Below, piece after piece: positions 1-5,485 of a DNA stretch of 7,290 bases. The stretch covers positions 1 to 7,290 of the forward strand of contig JAFMSC010000206.1 in the NCBI GenBank assembly GCA_017353825.1, in the 5' to 3' direction. The DNA comes from Hyphomicrobiaceae bacterium. Lineage in GTDB: Bacteria > Pseudomonadota > Alphaproteobacteria > Rhizobiales > Hyphomicrobiaceae. Position 1 is the first letter of the stretch. Each line of letters begins with the position of its first letter. Both the position numbers and the translations under genes were made by a program. The notes below the pieces were generated by a model. That model made no database searches. It was not told the origin of the DNA and was given only the letters and a program-made list of their open reading frames with translations.

Positions 1-147
1 GAGCCGCATTCGAACCCAGCCCTGGTGGGACAAATCGCGGAACGGGGCGGCGCGCGGGCGGTGACCTTGCTCCCCTCGGGACCGGACTACATCGCCTTGT
101 TCGAGGAGAACGTGAAGCGGCTAGCCGCTGTTCTCGGCTCAGGCTGA
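1..147 (+). CDS. Metal ABC transporter substrate-binding protein, C-terminal end (partial)
   Basis: The open frame enters from the left edge and ends at TGA 145-147, giving 48 residues that end in ALFEENVKRLAAVLGSG-like sequence. The pattern is a helix, a strand with a GARAV-type turn, a short loop with PSGPDYI, and a final amphipathic helix. It matches the C-terminal lobe of cluster A-I (ZnuA/TroA-type) periplasmic zinc or manganese binding proteins, where a final helix carrying 'Y..LF..N...L...L' closes the fold. The next gene starts 6 bases after the stop and is an ABC-3 family permease, which is the usual partner in the same operon; this context is the strongest support. The metal-binding histidines lie in the missing part, so zinc versus manganese cannot be decided. 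The fragment is too short for certainty. Confidence 0.65.
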   Translation, partial: EPHSNPALVGQIAERGGARAVTLLPSGPDYIALFEENVKRLAAVLGSG

Positions 148-153
148 ACGACG

Positions 154-1401
154 ATGCTCGAGCTATTGCTTTGGCCGCTCGTCGCTGGCCTCGTGCTCAC
201 CGGCATCCATGCGTATTTCGGGCTTCACGTGCTTGCGCGGGGCGTCATCTTCGTCGATCTTTCGCTTGCTCAAGTCGCGGCGCTCGGCCTTGCCGTTGCG
301 ATCCTCGCCGGTCATTCCGTGCACAGCGAGGCTGGATACTGGTACGCGCTCGCCTTTGCCATCGCAGGAGCGGTGCTGTTTGCTGCCGCTCGCCCCTACG
401 AGACCTCGTTGCCGCAGGAGGCGATCATCGGCATCGTCTATGCCGTCTCTGCCGCGCTCGGCGTTATTGTGCTCGATCGTGCGCCTCTGGGCGCCGAGCA
501 CATCAAGCAGCTCATCATCGGCTCGATCCTGACCGTCACGCCGCAAGATGTCGGCCAGCTCATCGTTCTCTACGGAGCCATTGGCGTTCTGCACTTCATT
601 TGCCGGCGACCTCTGGTCGAGGTCTCATTTCAGCCGCATCTCGCCGCGACAGCGCAGCGAAGGTTCCTTTGGGACATCGTCTTCTACAGCTCGTTCGCAC
701 TGGTCGTAACGTCGTCCGTGCGCATTGCCGGCGTGCTCCTGGTCTTCAGCTATCTCATCGTTCCGGCTGCTCTCGCCGGCTTGTTAACGGCGGATTTGCA
801 TCGGCGCCTGATCGTTGCATGGGGACTCGGCGCTCTTCTCACCGCGGTTGGCCTCTATGCGTCGTGGACGTTGGACCTTCCGACTGGCCCGGCGATCGTC
901 ACGGCCTTCGGCGGTGCGGTCGCACTGGTCGCGCTCGCTGCCACAGCACGGCGATTGACGCGGAGAAGGGCCGGCACTTTGGCCTGCGCGCTGGCAGTTC
1001 TAGCTGGGTTGCCCCTTCTCACCGCACCGCAAATGGACCAGCCCTGGCTCGATGCGGTTGAGGGCATCGCGCCCATTCTGCAGACGGCCTTCCTCGATTC
1101 CGGCGAGCGCCTCACGAGAACGGAAGCGCTCGTTGCCATCGGAAACGCCCGCGCAGAGCTAGCGCGGCTGCGGGCCGTCGATCAGGACGTGCGCTGGGGC
1201 AAGGTCGAGATGGCCCCCGAGCAGGCGGAGCGACTGCGGCAATACCTCATGGGAAAGAGCGAGATTTCTGCAGGAGACCAGCTCGTGCTGCGCCATCTTC
1301 GCAGCAAGGCTCGCGAACGGCAACGGTTCGCACTGGGCTTGCCAATCCTCATTGCAGGGGTTTGCGGGCTCTACGCCCTCATGCGACGTGGCCCTCATTG
1401 A
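154..1401 (+). CDS. Metal ABC transporter permease (ABC-3 / ZnuB-TroC family) with long C-terminal extension
   Basis: This is the membrane component of a zinc/manganese/iron ABC importer in the inner membrane; it works with a periplasmic binding protein (whose end lies just upstream) and an ATPase not seen here. Residues 1-265 show the ABC-3 fold: hydrophobic segments near 3-22, 34-52, 62-80, 90-108, 132-150, 172-208, 218-238 and 244-264. Family hallmarks are LHVLARGVIFVDLSLAQVAALG at about 24-45, EAIIGIVYAVSAAL at 89-102, EHIKQLIIGSIL at 115-126 and IAGVLLVFSYLIVPAALAG at 191-209. ATG 154 is chosen because it lies 6 bases after the preceding stop and begins directly with the first helix; no clear Shine-Dalgarno is present, so coupling to the upstream gene is likely. 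The protein is 415 residues, whereas typical family members have about 260-300. The extra part holds a hydrophobic segment near 273-291, a hydrophilic charged stretch near 293-391 and a last hydrophobic segment near 392-410. The function of this tail is unknown to me. Confidence 0.9.
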   Translation: MLELLLWPLVAGLVLTGIHAYFGLHVLARGVIFVDLSLAQVAALGLAVAILAGHSVHSEAGYWYALAFAIAGAVLFAAARPYETSLPQEAIIGIVYAVSAALGVIVLDRAPLGAEHIKQLIIGSILTVTPQDVGQLIVLYGAIGVLHFICRRPLVEVSFQPHLAATAQRRFLWDIVFYSSFALVVTSSVRIAGVLLVFSYLIVPAALAGLLTADLHRRLIVAWGLGALLTAVGLYASWTLDLPTGPAIVTAFGGAVALVALAATARRLTRRRAGTLACALAVLAGLPLLTAPQMDQPWLDAVEGIAPILQTAFLDSGERLTRTEALVAIGNARAELARLRAVDQDVRWGKVEMAPEQAERLRQYLMGKSEISAGDQLVLRHLRSKARERQRFALGLPILIAGVCGLYALMRRGPH

Positions 1402-1544
1402 GCCCACCGCTTCTACGAAGGTCGCAGTTGGCCCGCGTGTGGTAAGAGAGCGGACGAGCTGGAAAGGCAACGGCGCTAATCGAGGTTGCATGCCACTGTC
1501 AAGCTCTCAACTCACTCACAGATGAATGACGGCTTCTGTAGAGT

Positions 1545-1572
1545 TTCGGGCTGCGGTGAGGGAACTCCCGAA
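1545..1572. terminator. Weak hairpin between convergent genes (possible terminator)
   Basis: TTCGGG at 1545-1550 pairs exactly with CCCGAA at 1567-1572 across a 16-base loop. The loop and right arm also hold an alternative GGGA/TCCC stem at 1560-1569. The hairpin lies between the stop of the permease gene (plus strand) and the stop of the regulator gene (minus strand), 16 bases beyond the latter, where a terminator is expected. No run of T follows on either strand, so it is not a convincing intrinsic terminator. The rest of 1402-1588 shows nothing recognisable. Confidence 0.2.
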
Positions 1573-1588
1573 GCGACGACGGCGGACG

Positions 1589-2275
1589 TTAGATTGAGAG
1601 GGCGAGGATCTCCGCTAGGCTGCGGCGGCCGGCCGGCGTGATGATAAGGGCACGGCTGTTCCCCACGCGCTCGATCCACTTCGTCTGGAAGAGCCGGTTC
1701 GCCAGGGCCGCGCCGACCGCCCCGCCGATATGCGCCCGCCGTTCGGTCCAGTCCACGCAGGGACGGCAGAAAATGCGCCGCTTGGCACGCGCTCCCGAAA
1801 GGTCGACGCCGAGCTGGGAGAGGAACTCCGCGCCTGCTAGCGTCACTTCGCCCGCCTCGTCGCCGAGGATGACAAAGCCGCGCTCGCTCAGCCGTTCGGC
1901 AAGCCCGACGCCAAGCACGCCGGCGATGTGATCATAGCAGGTGCGGGCCTTCCGCAGCTGCTCATCCAGCTTCGATTTGGGTCGCAAACGCGGTGGGCCG
2001 GTCAGCGCCACGTTCATGATACTTTCGAGCATGTGCCCGACGTGAGGTCCTGCCAGCCGGAAGTAGCGATTACGGCCCTGTTTCATGAGCACGAGCAGCC
2101 GCGCTGCATGCAGCTTTCCAAGGTGGCCGCTGGCGGTCTGCGGCGACACGCCGGCCGCGAATGCAAGCTCGGTCGCGGTCAGCGCGCGCCCGCCGAGCAG
2201 GGCGCACAGGATGTTCGCGCGTGCCGGATCGCCGACCAGCGACGCGACTTCCGCCAACTGTGGAACGCTCGACAT
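1589..2275 (-). CDS. ArsR-family winged-helix transcriptional regulator with C-terminal cysteine motif
   Basis: A 228-residue cytoplasmic DNA-binding protein. Residues 5-75 form an ArsR-type winged helix: LAEVASLVGDPARANIL at 7-23, ALTATELAFAAGVSPQTASG at 31-50 as helix-turn-helix with the recognition helix near 44-56, and a wing QGRNRYFRL at 66-74. The C-terminal half (about 95-228) belongs to a longer ArsR subgroup marked by RTCYDHIAG (111-119) and RPCVDWTERRAHIGG (171-185). Cysteines are C24, C113, C170 and C173; C170 and C173 form a CxxC just before DW. These residues may sense a metal, an oxidant or an electrophile, but that is inference. The open frame extends 43 residues further upstream, but that part lacks family similarity; ATG at 2275 gives the normal N-terminus, with AGAGG only 2 bases ahead of it. 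The gene is divergent from the MFS gene and two inverted repeats lie in the shared upstream region, so autoregulation and control of the transporter side are plausible. The stop is TAA. Confidence 0.88.
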   Translation of the reverse strand: MSSVPQLAEVASLVGDPARANILCALLGGRALTATELAFAAGVSPQTASGHLGKLHAARLLVLMKQGRNRYFRLAGPHVGHMLESIMNVALTGPPRLRPKSKLDEQLRKARTCYDHIAGVLGVGLAERLSERGFVILGDEAGEVTLAGAEFLSQLGVDLSGARAKRRIFCRPCVDWTERRAHIGGAVGAALANRLFQTKWIERVGNSRALIITPAGRRSLAEILALSI

Positions 2276-2303
2276 GACCTCTATATGAGCCTGGCCCCTG
2301 AGG

Positions 2304-2319
2304 ATTGCCACCCGGCAAT
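2304..2319. promoter_or_regulatory. Inverted repeat ATTGCC-N4-GGCAAT upstream of the ArsR gene
   Basis: Perfect 6-base arms (2304-2309 and 2314-2319) flank the 4-base spacer ACCC. The repeat begins 28 bases beyond the regulator's start codon, inside its probable 5' leader or promoter. It could be a small operator for the regulator or an RNA hairpin in the leader. No promoter boxes can be placed around it with confidence. Confidence 0.35.
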
Positions 2320-2332
2320 GCTTCGCTCGTGA

Positions 2333-2347
2333 CCGAATTAAATTCGG
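2333..2347. promoter_or_regulatory. Palindrome CCGAATT-A-AATTCGG, candidate ArsR operator
   Basis: A perfect 7+1+7 inverted repeat, notable as the most AT-rich spot in a GC-rich intergenic stretch. It lies 57 bases beyond the ArsR start codon and 71 bases before the amidase-like remnant, so it sits between the divergent units. ArsR-family dimers typically bind imperfect inverted repeats overlapping promoters, so this is a reasonable operator candidate for the adjacent regulator. The AT core could also be part of a -10 element in either direction. Binding is inferred, not shown. Confidence 0.5.
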
Positions 2348-2418
2348 GTGGACAGGCGGGGCTGGCGCGCCAATGTTGCGACCAGGCAGCTCGATCAACC
2401 GCACAACCGAGATGGACG

Positions 2419-2634
2419 ATGGGCGCCCTCGCCGCCGACTTTCGCGACCTCGAACTCACGGACCTGGCGGCCGGCATCATGGTGCGCGCGATCTCGCCGG
2501 TCGCCAGGACACGCGCACTGCTCGATCGGATCTCCTCGATCGACCGCACGCTTCACGGCTATACCCTGGTGATCTGTGCCGGGTCAACATTGCAGCGCGT
2601 CACTTCCTGGCATCCGCGCCGACCACCCTTATGA
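2419..2634 (+). pseudogene. Truncated amidase-signature enzyme, N-terminal remnant
   Basis: From ATG 2419 the frame encodes about 52 residues with the look of an amidase (GatA/amidase-signature) N-terminus: LELTDLAAGIMVRAISPVAR, then TRALLDRISSIDRTLHGYTLV. Many amidases start with 'L.A..LAA.IR.REVSPVEV..A.LDRI..LNP.LNA..TV', which this follows residue by residue. The resemblance ends near 2575; the remaining 19 residues to TGA 2632-2634 are unlike any amidase, and the other two frames do not continue the family either. The Ser-Ser-Lys catalytic core is entirely absent, so no enzyme can be made. The likely history is an amidase gene that lost all but its 5' end, leaving the next gene (start 12 bases after this stop) close to its former promoter. 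It may still be translated as a short leader for the transporter gene. A chance match is the alternative; the assignment is by eye. Confidence 0.6.
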
Positions 2635-2635
2635 C

Positions 2636-2642
2636 GAGGAGG
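2636..2642 (+). promoter_or_regulatory. Strong ribosome binding site GAGGAGG for the MFS gene
   Basis: GAGGAGG lies 4 bases before GTG 2647 and decides this start. No in-frame ATG fits better, and the first helix of the transporter begins about a dozen residues later. Confidence 0.75.
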
Positions 2643-2646
2643 CTTC

Positions 2647-3948
2647 GTGGGCGGCACTCATCCAGCACGTTCCAAGCCTGGCCTGTTCTATGGATGGCTT
2701 GTCGTTGCGGCTGCGTTTGCCGTGACGCTCGTGGGCTTCGGCAGTGCCTATACGTTCAGCACCTTCGTCGCCTCGCTGCAGACTGAGTTCGCGGCCTCCC
2801 GAGGCTCGATTTCGCTTGTGTTCTCGCTGGCCGGCTTCCTTTACTTCGGCCTTGGCGTCATCAGCGGGCCGCTCGCCGACCGCTGGGGCTCGCGCCCGAT
2901 GGTTGTCACCGGGATGATGCTGGTCGCGACGGGCCTGGCATTGGCGAGCGCGGCCCGCAATCTGACCGAGGTCTATCTGGCCTATGGCGTGGGCGTCGGC
3001 CTCGGCGTCGGCTTCTCCTACGTTCCCGCCCTGGGTGCCGTACAAAAGTGGTTTGCGCGGCGTCGCGGGTTCGCGTCCGGGCTCGCCGTGAGCGGGATTG
3101 GCGTCGGCACGCTGATCATGCCCCCCCTCGCCTCGGCTTTGATCGAGGCTCTCGGGTGGCGCGGCACCTATCTCGTGCTTGCCGGTGTCGCCGCTGTCGT
3201 AGGGGCCGGAATGGGCCTCCTGGTCGAGGACGATCCCTCAGATCGCGGATTGGGGCCAGACGGTGATCCGCGGCGAGCGGACGTTGCATCCGTGGACCCG
3301 GCCGGGACCTCCATCAGGGAAGCGATCAGATCCCGGGCGTTTATCGGTCTCTATGCCGCCTGCCTGCTCTGCTCGTTTGGAGTTTTTGTCCCATTCGCGC
3401 ACCTCGTTTCCTACGCACTGGACCAGGGCGTTGCACAATCCTCCGCCGTCGTGCTCCTGGCGATGATTGGGGTTGGAAGCACAGCGGGACGGTTCGTTCT
3501 TGGTGGCCTGGCCGACCGCATGGGACGCCGGCTGTCGCTGCTGGTAATGATTGTCGGCATGGCGCTGGCGATGGCCATCTGGGCGGCTTCCACGCAATTC
3601 CCAGCCCTCACTGCGTTCGCGCTGTCCTACGGCGTCTTCTATGGGGGATGGGTCGCCGTGCTTCCGGCGATCGTCATGGATCAATTCGGCAGGCGGAATG
3701 TGAGTAGCCTAATCGGCGCACTCTATACCAGCGTGGCGTTCGGCACCCTGATCGGCCCCAGCGCCGCGGGCTTCGCGTTCGACATCAGCAACAGCTACAG
3801 GCTGCCGATCCTGGCCAGCGTCTGCGCCAATCTCATCGCAGCTGGCATCGTGGCGGGCACCCTCAAGACCCCTATCGGTCCGTATGATCATAATGTGCGA
3901 GGTCCTCCGCTGCGGAACAGGCATCACAGTAGATTGTGCGGCCAATAG
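2647..3948 (+). CDS. MFS transporter, monocarboxylate/OFA-like
   Basis: A 433-residue inner-membrane secondary transporter that probably moves an organic anion with protons. Hydrophobic segments fit 12 helices in two halves of six, joined by a charged loop near 194-228. The N-terminal FYGWLVVAAAF at 14-24 is typical of the oxalate/formate antiporter and monocarboxylate transporter groups. MFS motif A appears twice: GPLADRWGSRP at 74-84 and GGLADRMGRR at 286-295. WFARRRGFASGLAVSGIGVG at 135-154 is the helix 4-5 signature of the same groups. The start is GTG with a strong ribosome binding site. The last 23 residues or so, after the final helix near 405, are polar with several Arg and His and look unlike the family; they may be a neutral read-through tail. 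It is convergent with the aminotransferase/hydantoinase operon and follows an amidase remnant, which hints at uptake of an amide- or carboxylate-type nutrient. The substrate cannot be deduced. Confidence 0.88.
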   Translation: MGGTHPARSKPGLFYGWLVVAAAFAVTLVGFGSAYTFSTFVASLQTEFAASRGSISLVFSLAGFLYFGLGVISGPLADRWGSRPMVVTGMMLVATGLALASAARNLTEVYLAYGVGVGLGVGFSYVPALGAVQKWFARRRGFASGLAVSGIGVGTLIMPPLASALIEALGWRGTYLVLAGVAAVVGAGMGLLVEDDPSDRGLGPDGDPRRADVASVDPAGTSIREAIRSRAFIGLYAACLLCSFGVFVPFAHLVSYALDQGVAQSSAVVLLAMIGVGSTAGRFVLGGLADRMGRRLSLLVMIVGMALAMAIWAASTQFPALTAFALSYGVFYGGWVAVLPAIVMDQFGRRNVSSLIGALYTSVAFGTLIGPSAAGFAFDISNSYRLPILASVCANLIAAGIVAGTLKTPIGPYDHNVRGPPLRNRHHSRLCGQ

Positions 3949-4069
3949 TTTAGGCTGTGATGCCCGCGCTGGATGGTCGCAAAGCGAAGGCCCGCCTCTC
4001 GGAATGCGATTCTCCGACATCGTCATCATCTTCCTTCCGCAGGACCTGCTCGGCTTACGCGCAACTGGC
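3949..4069. other. Convergent intergenic spacer, no clear terminator
   Basis: This spacer separates the stops of the MFS gene (plus) and the aminotransferase gene (minus). The best hairpin is a short imperfect one around 4000-4016 (TCGGA with TCCGA), without a T-run on either strand. I see no gene, repeat or promoter here. Termination is presumably Rho-dependent or uses a structure not obvious by eye. Confidence 0.4.
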
Positions 4070-5485
4070 TCAATCGCCTGCCACCTTGCCGGCCCCCGCT
4101 CCGGCCAGGGCGCCTTCGCGGGTGAGCTCATCAGCCAGCTGGTCGAGCCCACGGCGCAGGCGCAGCGCGATCTCCTCAATGTCGGCAGGCTCGATCACCA
4201 GAGGCGGGGCGAACACCAGCCGGTCGCCCACCACGCGCACGATGAGGCCATGCCGCTGCGCCGCGGCAGCTGCTCGCGCGCCGACGCTCAGCGCAGGATC
4301 GAACGGCACACGCCGCGTCTTGTCACGCATCAGCTCCATGCCGAAGATCAGGCCCACGCCGCGCACGTCGCCCACCAGTGGATGCTCCCGGAACGCGCCA
4401 AGCGCCGTCTGGAGCAGCGAGCCCAGCCGCCGCGCGCGGCCGACGATGTCCATCTCGTCGTAGATCCTCTGCACCTCCAGCGCCACTGCCGCCGCCACCG
4501 GGTGCCCGGCGTAGGTGAAGCCGTGGGCGAAGTTGCCATACCGGTCCGACTGCGCCAGCATCGCCTCGTGCACCCGCTCGTTGACCATCACCGCCGAGAT
4601 CGGCTGCATGGCCGCCGACAGCGCCTTCGCGGAGGTCAACATGTCGGGCACGATGCCGAAGGTCTCGGAGCCCCACATATTGCCGGTGCGGGCAAATCCG
4701 CAGATCACCTCGTCGGCGACGAACAGGATGTCGTGCTTGCGCAAGACCTCCTGCACTTTCTGGAAGTACCCGCCCGGGGGCAGGATGGCGCCGCCGGCGC
4801 CCATCACCGGCTCGGCGAAGAAGGCGGCGATGGTGTCCGGTGCCTCGCGCTCTATGAGCGACTCGAGTGCCGCGGCCATGCGGGTTGAGAATTGTTCCTC
4901 GGTCTCACCCTCCTCGTGCCGGCGGTAGTAGTGCGGGAACTCGGTGTGCTTGAAGTTGGCGAACGGCAGACCGAAGCCCGCGTGCATATCAGGTTTGCCA
5001 GAAAGACTCACCGCCGCGCAGGTGTTGCCGTGGTAGGCGAACTCGCGCCCCACGATCTTGCTGCGCTGGGGCTGACCTCTGGCGTGCCAGTAGTACCAAG
5101 CGAGCTTGATGGCGGTATCGTTGGCCTCCGAACCCGAGCACTGGAACAGCACGCGCGCCATCGGCACCGGCGCGATAGCAAGCAGCTTCTCGGCCAGCGC
5201 GATGGCTGGCTCGTTCGAGTTGTGTCGGTAGAGGTGGTAATAGCCAAGCGTGCGCATCTGCTCGTAGGCGACGCGTGCAAGCCGCTCCGAACCGAAGCCG
5301 AGAGACGCGCACCATAGTCCGGCGATCGCCTCCAAGTGCTCGCGCCCGGTATCGTCCCAGACGCGGCAGCCCTCGCCGCGCGTGATCACCAGAGGTCCCT
5401 CCGTCTGGTGCTTGCGCAGGTTGGTCTGCATGTGCACCACGCTCGCCATGTCACGCGCCTGGATGGAATTAGGGATGTAGGTCAT
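4070..5485 (-). CDS. Class III PLP-dependent aminotransferase (omega-aminotransferase)
   Basis: A 471-residue cytosolic enzyme that moves the amino group of an omega- or beta-amino acid or amine to a keto acid such as pyruvate, leaving an aldehyde or keto product. Family landmarks are all present: GLWCASLGFG at 56-65, SGSEANDTAIKLAWYY at 117-132 (cofactor phosphate site), AYHGNTCAAVSLSG at 150-163 (Tyr stacks on PLP), AEPVMGAGG at 224-232, VADEVICGFARTG at 256-268 with the PLP-nitrogen Asp258, TSAKALSAAMQPISAV at 284-299 with the PLP lysine at K287, and HGFTYAGHP at 321-329. R417 or R422 before FAPPLVI is where this family carries a substrate-binding arginine. Full length and intact; the last 15 residues are Gly/Ala-rich and dispensable-looking. 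The ATG overlaps the stop of hyuB as ATGA, with GAGGGA about 7 bases upstream, so the two are coupled. The exact amine donor is unknown; beta-alanine, GABA, putrescine and 6-aminohexanoate enzymes all look similar here. Confidence 0.95.
   Translation of the reverse strand: MTYIPNSIQARDMASVVHMQTNLRKHQTEGPLVITRGEGCRVWDDTGREHLEAIAGLWCASLGFGSERLARVAYEQMRTLGYYHLYRHNSNEPAIALAEKLLAIAPVPMARVLFQCSGSEANDTAIKLAWYYWHARGQPQRSKIVGREFAYHGNTCAAVSLSGKPDMHAGFGLPFANFKHTEFPHYYRRHEEGETEEQFSTRMAAALESLIEREAPDTIAAFFAEPVMGAGGAILPPGGYFQKVQEVLRKHDILFVADEVICGFARTGNMWGSETFGIVPDMLTSAKALSAAMQPISAVMVNERVHEAMLAQSDRYGNFAHGFTYAGHPVAAAVALEVQRIYDEMDIVGRARRLGSLLQTALGAFREHPLVGDVRGVGLIFGMELMRDKTRRVPFDPALSVGARAAAAAQRHGLIVRVVGDRLVFAPPLVIEPADIEEIALRLRRGLDQLADELTREGALAGAGAGKVAGD

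Noticed and set aside
171..1061. A 296-codon open frame overlapping the permease gene in another frame
   Set aside because: The product is Arg, Cys and Ser rich with no domain and no membrane pattern. The permease frame has clear family motifs over the same span.
2276..2404. A 43-residue N-terminal extension of the ArsR regulator (start at 2404)
   Set aside because: The extra residues lack similarity to the family and would run through both inverted repeats. ATG 2275 gives the usual N-terminus.
3238..3684. A 148-codon minus-strand open frame inside the MFS gene
   Set aside because: It is a shadow of the transporter gene: no domain, no ribosome binding site seen, and composition typical of antisense reading.
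4000..4016. Imperfect hairpin TCGGA/TCCGA between the convergent genes as a terminator
   Set aside because: The stem is short and bulged and no T-run follows on either strand.
3884..4888. A 334-codon open frame on the plus strand opposite the aminotransferase gene
   Set aside because: It is antisense to an intact, strongly matching aminotransferase. Its product is rich in His, Arg, Gln and Ala with no recognisable domain, as expected for the reverse strand of a GC-rich gene.
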